Below, piece by piece: positions 1 to 9,240 of a stretch of 64,000 bases of DNA (the stretch's first letter is position 1; each line of letters begins with the position of its first letter). Under the pieces are notes generated by a model that searched no databases, was not told the DNA's origin, and worked only from the letters and a program-made list of their open reading frames with translations. The translations under genes and the position numbers were made by a program. This DNA is from Bacteroidales bacterium (GTDB lineage Bacteria; Bacteroidota; Bacteroidia; Bacteroidales; F082): contig JAFYNJ010000008.1 of the NCBI GenBank assembly GCA_017549805.1, positions 1 through 64,000 on the forward strand, given 5' to 3'.

Positions 1-178
1 CGCAGGCTTTAATGCCGTCAACGGCGATGTGATCAAATCCAAGACCGGCAATGCCAAATACAACGGCACCTCATGGAGAGCACAGGGGCTCAGCAAACTT
101 GAGCCTGGAAAGGGCTACCTCTTCAATTCGGCAGCAACAACGGAAAGAACTTTGACCTTCCCGACAAGTACTAAATAA
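1..178 (+). CDS. C-terminal end of a secreted repeat-module protein (partial)
   Basis: The reading frame is open from base 2 to a TAA at 176-178, giving the last 58 residues of a protein whose start lies outside the window. It ends in the same module as the next gene: motifs IKSKTGNAKYNG, SW and LEPGKGYLF, then a final LTFPTSTK. DNA identity with bases 5290-5457 is high, with only scattered substitutions, so the two genes are recent tandem paralogues or have exchanged sequence by conversion. The module is not the canonical T9SS Por-secretion domain. Its position at the extreme C-terminus of three adjacent proteins suggests a sorting or surface-attachment role, which is inference. Nothing can be said about the missing N-terminal part. 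Confidence 0.85.
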   Translation, partial: AGFNAVNGDVIKSKTGNAKYNGTSWRAQGLSKLEPGKGYLFNSAATTERTLTFPTSTK

Positions 179-210
179 CACATTGGATTCATCATTTTGA
201 ATCCTGAATA

Positions 211-244
211 AAAAAGTGGAGACTCGACAGTCTCCACTTTTTTT
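211..244 (+). terminator. Rho-independent terminator after the partial gene
   Basis: A perfect 14-base stem (211-224 with 229-242) closes a CGAC loop and is followed by T residues. The lower stem is A/T-rich, so it may also work on the minus strand. It separates the partial gene from the next one. Confidence 0.9.
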
Positions 245-337
245 ATGCCTAATTCCCCCGGTAGCACTTGTTTATTCCAAATAAAAACCGTAATATTGAA
301 CCCTCTATTTGAAACAAACAAAAAAAAAACTAATACC

Positions 338-3300
338 ATGAAAAGATCCATCCTCGCCAACAAATGTGTTTTCACCCTGCTTCTTGCCTTCTTCTTAGGC
401 ATGGGAACGGTGCACGCCTACGACTTCTCCACGGTTTATTCGGGGAATACCCTGTACTTCAACATCATTGATGCCACCAACCACTATGTGGAACTGACCT
501 CCGGCGATTACTATCCCTCGGGGAATCTTGTCTTGCCAAGTAGTGTCACCCATGATGGCATTGTTTATACGGTGACCGAGATACGGTCCTATGCTTATAA
601 TGGATACGATCAAATCACATCGTTGACCATACCGAATTCCGTGACCACCATAGGAAGTTATGCTTTTTTTAATTGTACCGGTATTACAGGTTCTCTGAAC
701 ATCCCGAATTCAGTGACAAAGATTGACGACCATGCTTTCTGTAATTGCACTGGTTTCACGGGAACACTGACCATCCCGACTTCCATGAATTGGATAGGCG
801 ATGCCGCCTTTGCGAATTGCAGCTTCTCGAAAGTGCAATATAACGCTGCCGATTGTTATGCGTTACACTCTGCTTATACCGCGCACCCTTTTGAGAATGT
901 TGGGGGCACGCTTGTCATTGGCAATACTGTTCAGCATATACGCAATTATATGTTTATGAACGCCAATTTCACAGGTACGTTGACCATTCCCAGTTCCGTG
1001 GAGTCAATTGGAAGCTATGCTTTCTATGAGTGTACAGGCTTTTATGGCGACTTGACCATCCCGAATTCAGTGACTACTATTGGGAGTTGTGCATTTAACA
1101 GTTGCACCGGCTTTCATGGCAATTTGACCATTACGAACGGCGTAACTACGATTCAGTCATACGCCTTTGGCAATTGTTCTGGTTTCACGGGCACGTTGAC
1201 CATCCCTTCGTCTGTGACCGACATCGGCAACGGTGCTTTCTATAATTGCAGTAGTTTTTATCAAGTACGATACGGCGCCCTCAATTGCGCAGATGTTACT
1301 GAAAGCGCCCATCCGTTTTACGGCTGCGGAGGGGCACTGGTCATCACCTTGAACACACAAAGAGTCCCCGCCAATATGTTTCGCAACGCCAATTTCACGG
1401 TAGTTACCATTCGAGAATATGTGACATCGATAGGAGCGCACGCTTTCAAGGATTGCAGCAACTTGACCAATGTGTATTACCTCGCCACCAATTGTGCGGA
1501 TGTTACTGCTGACGACCTTCCCTTTGAAGGTTGCGGAGGGACACTTGAGATTCAAGAGGACGTGGAGGAAGTCCCTGCCTGCCTATTCCGAGAGACAGCC
1601 TTTACACATGTGAATTACAATGTCACGAATAATACTGCGGCTTATATCGATGCTAATCATTCTCCTTTTTATGAGGCATCAGGCACGCTCACCATCGGCG
1701 AAAATGTTCAGATCATCCCTGATTATATGTTCAGCTATGCCGACTTTACAGGCACGCTGACTATCCCGAATTCAGTAACTTCGATAGGTGCTTTGGCTTT
1801 CTGTGGTTGCGATGGCTTCACGGGAACGCTAACACTTGGCAGTTCCGTGACGAATATAGGAAACTATGCTTTCTATCATTGCAGTGGCTTCACAGGCTCG
1901 CTGACCATCCCGAGTTTAGTGACTTCGATAGGTCAATATGCTTTCTGTGGTTGCACTGGCTTTAATGGCACGCTGACCATCCCAAATTCCGTGAAATGGA
2001 TTAATAATTTGGCTTTCTATGGCACTGGCTTCACCGGCACGCTGACCATTCCGAATTCCGTGATTAGGATTGGTGGCATGGCATTTGAAAATTGTATCGA
2101 CTTTACCAGTTTGTCTATCGGCAGTTCCGTAACCAATATTCAAACTAGAGCTTTCTATGGCTGTACCAATCTTGCTTCCATGACGGTCCTTCCCGAGAAC
2201 CCACCCACTTTGGGTGAAAATGCTTTCTATGATGTGCCCAAAACCATCCCTGTGATTGTGCCATGTGGCTCCATAGAGGACTATCAGGCGGCTTCGGGCT
2301 GGAACGAGTTCACCAATATAACATGTATGAGGACGGTGACCGTTAAGGCGGTGGCATTCTATAACAATATTTCAACAGGTGGAGGCACAGTAACTGGTGG
2401 GGGAACCTATCCTGATGGCACTACAGTCATTGTGACGGCAACACCCTACTCAAACTATCTGTTCTTGCATTGGAGCAAGAACGGAGAAGTAGTGAGTTGT
2501 AATCCTTCCTATTCCTTCAACGTATATGAGGACACCGACCTTGAAGCTGTTTTCATGGCCGAATCATACGCGGGCACCATCATCGGTGAGGGTACGGAGG
2601 AAAGCCCCCTTCTCCCCAGCTATTCATTGTATAATTATTCCTTGACAGAACAAATCTACACATCCGATGAATTGGGGGGAAGCACCACCATCACCAGCAT
2701 CTCCTTCTTCAACACAGGTGACACAAAGACCCGCACCTATGACATCTACATGAAGCACACTAGCAAGACGAGTTTCGACAGCACATCGGACTGGATCAGT
2801 GCGACGTCGTCAAACAAGGTGTACAACGGCAGCGTGACCATGAGAAAGGGCTTATGGACCACCATTGTTTTGGACACGCCTTTTGAATACGATGGCACCT
2901 CCAACCTCGTTCTTGTCGTGGATGACAACACGGGAAATTATTCTAGCGGACCCGACATGTCGTGTCGCACGTATGCTACCAGTGGCTACCAAGCCATCCG
3001 CATTTATAGCGACGACACCAACTACAACCCATCAAGTCCTTCCTCCTATGTAGGGTCGCGCTTGAGGAAAAAAAACCAAATAATGCTCAACAGATCGGTG
3101 TGTAGCATCACTGCCACTTCATCCAATACAACGGCTGGAACGGTGAGCGGAGGCGGTCAGTACGGCAAAGGCGACTATTGCAGGCTGACAGCCACACCCA
3201 ATACAGGCTATATGTTCATGGATTGGACCGACGATTCGGGCGTGGTGGTCTCGACGGATGCCAATTATTCCTTCACGGTGTTCAAAAACAGGACGCTGAC

Positions 3301-5467
3301 GGCGAATTTCCTGCCTATAGGCGACTATTGCAGCCTTACCTTCAATTTGCACGACTCCTATGGCGATGCCTGGAACGACAACTATCTGGAGGTGGACTTC
3401 GGCAATGGCTTTGTCCAACGGCTTGCGGTGTTGGTGGGATATGACGCCACCTTTACGCTGCCGGTGGAGAACGGGAGCTATGTTGAATTGCATTGGATTA
3501 CGGGTAGTTATACCGAGGAATGCTCTTTCGAGGTGAATTATTCGAACGGCAATGAGCTGTGCTCGAGTCAATGGTTCGACTTTGATGATGGCTTTGCGTT
3601 TGTCATGGATTGTGAAGGAATGCTTAACTCTATAGTCTATATTGGCGACCATGGCACTACGTCTAATGTATATATTCCAAGCCATTCTCATTACAATTAC
3701 TCGCTGACACAACAGATCTACACCGCCGATGAGATTGGCCAAGCAGGGATGATCTATAGCATCGCTTTCTATAACCAAGTAACGGAGACGAAGACCCGTA
3801 CATACGATATTTATCTGAAGCATACTACCAAGACGGCTTTCAGTAATTCTACGGATTGGATCAGTGCGTACGAGAGTGACAAGGTGTTCAGTGGAAGCGT
3901 GGAAATGGTTTTTGGCAAATGGACTTACATTACCTTCGATACCCCATTTGACTACGATGGCACGTCCAACCTCGCGCTGATTGTGGATGACAATACGGGG
4001 TCGTACACCAACCAGCCACACATGGCATGCCGTGTGTTTGATGCCGATGGCAATCAAGCACTCCGGATCTATAGCGATGGCACGAACTACAATCCCGCTA
4101 GCCCTTCAAGTTACAAAGGCACACTCCTGACAGTGAAGAACCAAATCATGCTTGGATTTGCGTCAACCTGTCCCGCTCCATCCGACCTGACTGTAGCCAA
4201 TGTCACTTCCAATTCAGCCTCCTTGCAATGGACAGGCTATTATGATTTCTATCATGTCAGATACAGGACGGCTCCTGATGGCACTTGGATTGAGACGAGT
4301 GCCGGTGCGGATGATTTCGAAGATGGTCTCGGCAATTGGACCCTGATCGACGCAGACGGCGACGGCAATAACTGGGTATTGTCCAATGGGAGCACCAACA
4401 CATCTCCTCATAGTGGAGGAGGTATGGTGTACTCTTATAGTTGGAAAAACAATGTCGTATTGTATCCCGACAATTATCTTGTCTCGCCGCAAGTTGTCTT
4501 GGGTAATTCTGTCACATTCTGGGCATGCGCCATGGATCCCGTATATCCAGCCGAACACTTTGGCATCGCGGTTTCAACAGACAGTAACACCAATGCGAGC
4601 GACTTCACCACCATCCAAGAATGGACGATGACCGCCAAGGGTGAACGTCACGGAGTCCCTCGCGGCACCCGAAGCCAAGGTTCATGGTATCAATACACGG
4701 TTGATCTGAGCGCATACGCCGGACAGGACGGCTACATCGCCCTCCGTCACTTTAATTGCAGCGACCAATACATTCTTTGTGTCGATGACTTCACATACGG
4801 CGAAACAGGGACCACCCCCAATTCCATCACCCTTGGAGGACTGGATGCCGGGACTACCTATCAGGTGCAGGTGCGTGGCATCTGTCCAAACGGCCTTACC
4901 CCATGGAGCGAAATGGCCACCTTTACCACTGAAGGACCCAGCACCACCACCCAGACGGTCACCTTGTCGGCAGGCACAAACTGGTTCTCATCCAACTTGG
5001 AGATTACTCTCGACGACCTCAAGGCCGCCCTTGTGGATGCTCTGCCAGGAACTACCAACATCGTCATCAAGTCAAAGACTCAAAATGTCAAATACAACGG
5101 CAGCTCTTGGAGAGGCAACTTGACTTGGGATCTGTCAAAGATGTATTTGATTACTGTTGAAAGCGCCTGCGAGATCACCTTGGAAGGCATGCCTATCAAC
5201 CCAGCAGATCACCCCGCCACCATCTTGGCCGGCCAATCCAACTGGATCGCGTTCCCGGTCAACGAGGAAATGACGCTCAGCGCGGCCTTCGCAGGCTTTA
5301 ATGCCGTCAACGGCGACGTGGTCAAATCCAAGACCGGCAATGCCAAATACAACGGCTCTACATGGAGAGCAACGGGGCTCAACAAACTTGAACCAGGAAA
5401 AGGCTACCTCTTCAATTCGGCGTCATCGCAGACAAGAACTTTGACCTTCCCGACAAGCTCGAAATAA
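338..5467 (+). CDS. Giant secreted BspA-like leucine-rich repeat protein with InlB-type, fibronectin and choice-of-anchor-like domains
   Basis: The 1709-aa protein starts at the ATG at 338, because a signal peptide (MKRSILANK, hydrophobic core, VHA) begins there. An upstream in-frame ATG at 245 would add 31 non-signal residues. Residues about 95-630 are BspA-type LRR_5 repeats with the recurring pattern LTIPNSVTxIGxxAFxxC. Two InlB B-repeat-like segments follow (about 667-741 and 923-993, with GGGT and DxxLxAxF). Two related copies of a beta domain of about 170 residues (746-920 and 1100-1273) share YNYSLTxQIYT, KTRTYDIY and FxYDGTSNL. A fibronectin III domain near 1277 appears interrupted by a cleaved-adhesin/MAM-like insert with DDFEDGLGNW. 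The last 170 residues are a doubled module shared with both neighbours. The family is usually cell-surface and adhesive. A role in binding host or substrate glycoproteins is inference. Confidence 0.9.
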   Translation: MKRSILANKCVFTLLLAFFLGMGTVHAYDFSTVYSGNTLYFNIIDATNHYVELTSGDYYPSGNLVLPSSVTHDGIVYTVTEIRSYAYNGYDQITSLTIPNSVTTIGSYAFFNCTGITGSLNIPNSVTKIDDHAFCNCTGFTGTLTIPTSMNWIGDAAFANCSFSKVQYNAADCYALHSAYTAHPFENVGGTLVIGNTVQHIRNYMFMNANFTGTLTIPSSVESIGSYAFYECTGFYGDLTIPNSVTTIGSCAFNSCTGFHGNLTITNGVTTIQSYAFGNCSGFTGTLTIPSSVTDIGNGAFYNCSSFYQVRYGALNCADVTESAHPFYGCGGALVITLNTQRVPANMFRNANFTVVTIREYVTSIGAHAFKDCSNLTNVYYLATNCADVTADDLPFEGCGGTLEIQEDVEEVPACLFRETAFTHVNYNVTNNTAAYIDANHSPFYEASGTLTIGENVQIIPDYMFSYADFTGTLTIPNSVTSIGALAFCGCDGFTGTLTLGSSVTNIGNYAFYHCSGFTGSLTIPSLVTSIGQYAFCGCTGFNGTLTIPNSVKWINNLAFYGTGFTGTLTIPNSVIRIGGMAFENCIDFTSLSIGSSVTNIQTRAFYGCTNLASMTVLPENPPTLGENAFYDVPKTIPVIVPCGSIEDYQAASGWNEFTNITCMRTVTVKAVAFYNNISTGGGTVTGGGTYPDGTTVIVTATPYSNYLFLHWSKNGEVVSCNPSYSFNVYEDTDLEAVFMAESYAGTIIGEGTEESPLLPSYSLYNYSLTEQIYTSDELGGSTTITSISFFNTGDTKTRTYDIYMKHTSKTSFDSTSDWISATSSNKVYNGSVTMRKGLWTTIVLDTPFEYDGTSNLVLVVDDNTGNYSSGPDMSCRTYATSGYQAIRIYSDDTNYNPSSPSSYVGSRLRKKNQIMLNRSVCSITATSSNTTAGTVSGGGQYGKGDYCRLTATPNTGYMFMDWTDDSGVVVSTDANYSFTVFKNRTLTANFLPIGDYCSLTFNLHDSYGDAWNDNYLEVDFGNGFVQRLAVLVGYDATFTLPVENGSYVELHWITGSYTEECSFEVNYSNGNELCSSQWFDFDDGFAFVMDCEGMLNSIVYIGDHGTTSNVYIPSHSHYNYSLTQQIYTADEIGQAGMIYSIAFYNQVTETKTRTYDIYLKHTTKTAFSNSTDWISAYESDKVFSGSVEMVFGKWTYITFDTPFDYDGTSNLALIVDDNTGSYTNQPHMACRVFDADGNQALRIYSDGTNYNPASPSSYKGTLLTVKNQIMLGFASTCPAPSDLTVANVTSNSASLQWTGYYDFYHVRYRTAPDGTWIETSAGADDFEDGLGNWTLIDADGDGNNWVLSNGSTNTSPHSGGGMVYSYSWKNNVVLYPDNYLVSPQVVLGNSVTFWACAMDPVYPAEHFGIAVSTDSNTNASDFTTIQEWTMTAKGERHGVPRGTRSQGSWYQYTVDLSAYAGQDGYIALRHFNCSDQYILCVDDFTYGETGTTPNSITLGGLDAGTTYQVQVRGICPNGLTPWSEMATFTTEGPSTTTQTVTLSAGTNWFSSNLEITLDDLKAALVDALPGTTNIVIKSKTQNVKYNGSSWRGNLTWDLSKMYLITVESACEITLEGMPINPADHPATILAGQSNWIAFPVNEEMTLSAAFAGFNAVNGDVVKSKTGNAKYNGSTWRATGLNKLEPGKGYLFNSASSQTRTLTFPTSSK

Positions 5468-5501
5468 TCAACTTAATAACCAAACTTCTTTTTTCATACA
5501 A

Positions 5502-8500
5502 ATGAAAAAACACCTATTCATCATTATTCTTCTGGCCTTCGCCAGCATCACTATTCAAGCCCAGATTCCTAACGGCTACTATAACAACGCCAATGGCAAA
5601 ACCGGCGATTCGCTGAAGGTGGCTTTGCATGATATCATCAAAGGACACAATGTTGTGAGTTACGGAGGGCTCCTCGATGCCTATGCCTACACCGACTGCA
5701 AACCCAACGGCAAGATCTGGGACATCTACTCCAATTACGAATACAATCTAAACCAAAACGGGAGTTCCTTCTCCCAAGAAGGTGATGGCTGGAACCGTGA
5801 GCACACCTGGCCGCAGAGCTGGTTCAACGAGAGCTCTACGCCCCGCAGCGACCTCTTCCATGTATATCCCACCGACGGCTTCGTCAACGGACAACGTAGC
5901 AACTACCCATACGGCGAGGTCAATAACCCGACCTACACTTCGGGCAACGGCTCCAAGCTGGGTCCTAGCGTCACATCAGGTTATTCAGGAAAAGTGTTCG
6001 AGCCCATCGACGAATACAAAGGCGACATCGCACGCAGCTATTTCTACATGAGTGTGCGTTACTACAGCGAAGATGAAAGCTGGGGCACCAGCGGCATGAC
6101 CAACAAGTCGGAGATCCTTCCCTGGGCCATGACCATGCTGCTCCGCTGGAGCGACGAGGATCCCGTCAGCGAGAAGGAAATCGCCCGAAACAACGCCGTT
6201 TACGGCTACCAGAACAACCGAAACCCTTTCATCGACCATCCCGAATACGCCCGCATGATCTGGGATGAGAACTGGAGCGGTGGAGTCAGCTACAACATCA
6301 CTTGTGCGACCGGGCTCTCACATGGCAGCGTATCGGCTCCAGAAAGTGCCATGGAAGGTAGCACCGTGGCCATCACCGCCACGCCCTCTCCGGGTTATAT
6401 GGTAAACTCCTATTCGGTATTTAAAACAGACGACGCCAACACCACGGTTGCTGTAAGCAGCAACGGTACCTTCACCATGCCAGGCTATGCCGTCACGGTG
6501 AGTGCGACCTTCGTTCAGAACAACACCCTCTACAGTATTGCTTTGGGGACTGTCAGCCACGGCAGCATCAATGCCAGCGCCAGTAGCGCCAAATCGGGAA
6601 CCACCATCACCCTGACGGCAACGCCAGCAAGTGGTTACGGCCTCTATTCGTGGTATGTGTTCAAAACAGGCGACATGAACACAACGGTTGCCGTATCGGG
6701 CGACAGCTTCGTCATGCCCGCCTTCAATGTCACGGTAATGGCCACCTTCGTACAAGGCAGTGCCAACGGCGACTTCGTGAAAGTGACCAGCGCACCAACG
6801 GACTGGAGCGGAGAATACATCCTGGTCTATGAGCCGAACACTACTACAGGTTACATTTGGACAGGCATTGACAACACAAATTGCTATGTTTCGAAATCCA
6901 TTTCCAACAACACCATTGAAGATGACGGCTTTGTCACTGTTACAATTGCCTCTATGACGGGCGGTTATTCTGTAAAGGTCAATGGCGGTACGAATAACGG
7001 GAAATACATCTCTGGCACATCTGGGAGTAACAAAATCAACTTTGTCACCAATCCTGCCTTGAACACATTCTCATACGAGTCCAATAGCGTGAAGATGGTT
7101 TCCAACACCTCGGTGATGCGGTACAACAACAACTCTGGACAAGACCGATTCCGCTATTTCCAATCAAGCACCTACAACAATCAGCAACCCATTCAGCTTT
7201 ATAAAAGAACATACGCCACGCAAACCCACACCATTCACTTCAATTCCAACGGCGGCGAAGGCTCAATGAACGACCAAACCGTGAACGAATTCGAAGCCAC
7301 AACCTTGGAGACAAGCACCTTCACAAGGCAAGGTTTTGTCTTCGAAGGATGGAACACAGAAGCCGACGGCACAGGCGACTATTATGCCGATGGTACCACC
7401 GTGAGGTTGCTCGACGATTTGGAGTTGTTTGCCCAATGGAACCAATTGTTCAATATCACCTTGGTTCAGGCGAACCACGGAAGTATCAGCGCCAGTGCCT
7501 CGCAAGCTTTCGAAGAAACCGAGATTGTGCTGACTGCCACGTCCGACCCTTGCTATGTCTTGGACCATTGGACGGTCACCGACACGCAAGGCAACTCCAT
7601 CAATGTTACTGAAAACCAATTTGAGATGCCCGCCAGCGACGTTACCGTAAGCGCCGTTTTCAGCTATTCGTCACAGAGTTTCGTACGAGAATACCAGCTG
7701 GTTACCTCCACCGACCAGCTGATGGCAGGACGCACCTATCTGATTGTCAACATGGCCAATGGCAAGGCCTTGGGAACGACCCAAAACAGCAACAACCGTT
7801 CTGCTGCTTCAGTTACAATTAGCGAAAACATCATTCCCGAAATCAGCGAAACGGTATGTGAGCTTACTTTGGGAGGCAGCGCTGGCCAATGGACATTCAA
7901 AGATGGCAACAAAGGATACCTCTATGCTGCTGGAGGAAACAGCAATAACTATCTCAGGACACAGTCCAACCTGACTGATGCAGGGAAATGGACCATCACG
8001 CTGGGCAACAATGCGAAAGCAACCATCAAAACCATAGCAAATTCCGTAACACGGAACACCATCATGTACAATAATAGCAACGACATTTTTTCGTGTTATG
8101 CATCAGGGCAATTGGATGTGTATCTTTTCCGTCGCACAGAGCTATCCGATTATCCCGCCGAGCAGACGTATGAACTCGCTGAGGGTTGGTCGTGGTGGTC
8201 GCCAAACATGGACATAGCCATTGAAGATTTGGAATCCGCTCTGGGCACAAACGGAATAAAGATCAAGTCCCAACAAGGTTCCCTCGCTTCATATTCCACC
8301 TATGGTTGGAGCGGAACCCTCACATCGTTAATGGTCGGCAGTATGTATATGATCCAGACTCAATCGGCCTGTTCAATCACCTTGATTGGGTCAGGTGTTG
8401 ATCCGGAACAATGTCCCATCACTTTGAAACCTGGTGCCAACTGGATTGGCTTTGTGGGCTATGAGAGCATGCCTCTCGATGAAGCATTGATAAACCTCAC

Positions 8501-8657
8501 CCCGTCCAATTTGGACAACATCAAGTCGAACCACGGATCGGCCACCTACTATCAAGGCAAAGGTTGGAAAGGAAACATCAGCACTCTTGAGCCTGGCAGG
8601 GGCTACATTTACAAATCGAGAGCGTCCGTAAACAAAACATTCACATTCCCGCAATAA
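5502..8657 (+). CDS. Secreted endonuclease I family nuclease with surface repeat modules
   Basis: The 1051-aa protein has a signal peptide (residues 1-20, ending IQA). Residues about 27-257 match the endonuclease I / Bsn family of extracellular DNases/RNases (beta-beta-alpha metal fold): NREHTWPQSW carries the catalytic His, followed by SDLFHVYPTDG, NGQRSNYPYG and GDIARSYFYM. After it come two InlB-like repeats (about 263-418) with TATPxxGY and MPxxxVTVxATF, a beta domain (about 423-568), a Listeria-Bacteroides Flg_new-type repeat (about 572-646, FNSNGGEGSM and GFVFEGWNT), a third InlB-like repeat, a second copy of the beta domain, and the doubled C-terminal module (about 890-1051, ending TFPQ). 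It lies 34 bases after the BspA-like gene and overlaps coaE tail to tail by 17 bases. The likely role is nucleic-acid scavenging or biofilm DNA degradation at the cell surface. Nuclease activity is well supported by motifs; attachment is inferred. Confidence 0.9.
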   Translation: MKKHLFIIILLAFASITIQAQIPNGYYNNANGKTGDSLKVALHDIIKGHNVVSYGGLLDAYAYTDCKPNGKIWDIYSNYEYNLNQNGSSFSQEGDGWNREHTWPQSWFNESSTPRSDLFHVYPTDGFVNGQRSNYPYGEVNNPTYTSGNGSKLGPSVTSGYSGKVFEPIDEYKGDIARSYFYMSVRYYSEDESWGTSGMTNKSEILPWAMTMLLRWSDEDPVSEKEIARNNAVYGYQNNRNPFIDHPEYARMIWDENWSGGVSYNITCATGLSHGSVSAPESAMEGSTVAITATPSPGYMVNSYSVFKTDDANTTVAVSSNGTFTMPGYAVTVSATFVQNNTLYSIALGTVSHGSINASASSAKSGTTITLTATPASGYGLYSWYVFKTGDMNTTVAVSGDSFVMPAFNVTVMATFVQGSANGDFVKVTSAPTDWSGEYILVYEPNTTTGYIWTGIDNTNCYVSKSISNNTIEDDGFVTVTIASMTGGYSVKVNGGTNNGKYISGTSGSNKINFVTNPALNTFSYESNSVKMVSNTSVMRYNNNSGQDRFRYFQSSTYNNQQPIQLYKRTYATQTHTIHFNSNGGEGSMNDQTVNEFEATTLETSTFTRQGFVFEGWNTEADGTGDYYADGTTVRLLDDLELFAQWNQLFNITLVQANHGSISASASQAFEETEIVLTATSDPCYVLDHWTVTDTQGNSINVTENQFEMPASDVTVSAVFSYSSQSFVREYQLVTSTDQLMAGRTYLIVNMANGKALGTTQNSNNRSAASVTISENIIPEISETVCELTLGGSAGQWTFKDGNKGYLYAAGGNSNNYLRTQSNLTDAGKWTITLGNNAKATIKTIANSVTRNTIMYNNSNDIFSCYASGQLDVYLFRRTELSDYPAEQTYELAEGWSWWSPNMDIAIEDLESALGTNGIKIKSQQGSLASYSTYGWSGTLTSLMVGSMYMIQTQSACSITLIGSGVDPEQCPITLKPGANWIGFVGYESMPLDEALINLTPSNLDNIKSNHGSATYYQGKGWKGNISTLEPGRGYIYKSRASVNKTFTFPQ

Positions 8658-9231
8658 CGGAATGAATCCGTAATATCTGCTCTTTCAAAGCCTCATCTTC
8701 GTCATCTTCCTCGTGAATGACAACGAAATCGGCTTTGTTGAGTTTTTCGGACTGAGGCCATTGCATGGCCATACGGGAACGCACCTGCTCCTCGGTGCAA
8801 TGGTCACGCGTCATCACCCGGCGGATACGGGTAGGCTCCGAGGCTGCCACCACAATGACGGCCTCGAACATCGACTCAAGATGCTTTTCAAAGATCAAAG
8901 CGGACTCATAGAGCACGTATGGTGCGTCCTGAAGCTCAGCCCACTCGGCAAACCATCCATTCAAGACAGGATAAAGCACCGACTCCACATAGCCCAAAGC
9001 ACAGGCATCGGAGAAGACACATCCTGCCAATCGGCTACGGTCGAGCGTGCCATCCTCATGATAGATTTCGGCACCAAAACGTTCCACAATCTTCTCCCTG
9101 ACCTCGGGCCGGTAATATAGCTGCTTGGCCTCATAGTCGGAATCGAACACGGGAATGCCCAGCTGCTTGAAAAGGCCACAAACGTAGCTCTTTCCGCTAC
9201 CAATATTACCCGTAATCGCAATAGTCCGCAT
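8641..9231 (-). CDS. coaE: Dephospho-CoA kinase
   Basis: The 196-aa cytoplasmic protein catalyses the last step of coenzyme A synthesis, ATP-dependent phosphorylation of the 3'-hydroxyl of dephospho-CoA. A P-loop GNIGSGKS occupies residues 8-15, and FDSDYEAKQL and the RxxxRD-type lid region (RIRRVMTRD) fit the family. The length is normal. It lies 9 bases downstream of the YbbR gene in a minus-strand run yajC-ybbR-coaE, an arrangement common in Bacteroidota. Its 3' end overlaps the convergent nuclease gene by 17 bases. coaD, the preceding enzyme of the pathway, is in the same window at 42441-42920 but not in the same operon. Confidence 0.95.
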   Translation of the reverse strand: MRTIAITGNIGSGKSYVCGLFKQLGIPVFDSDYEAKQLYYRPEVREKIVERFGAEIYHEDGTLDRSRLAGCVFSDACALGYVESVLYPVLNGWFAEWAELQDAPYVLYESALIFEKHLESMFEAVIVVAASEPTRIRRVMTRDHCTEEQVRSRMAMQWPQSEKLNKADFVVIHEEDDEDEALKEQILRIHSVIAGM

Positions 9232-9240
9232 TCCGAATTC

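Noticed and set aside
245-337. Upstream start of the giant BspA-like gene
   Set aside because: The extra 31 residues lack signal-peptide character, while a standard signal peptide starts at 338.
620-2230. Regularly spaced repeats that might be a CRISPR array
   Set aside because: They are the codons of BspA-type leucine-rich repeats, in frame, with degenerate sequence and no spacers.
3119-4057. A 312-codon open frame on the minus strand
   Set aside because: It is antisense to the giant BspA-like gene, with no start context, motif or promoter.
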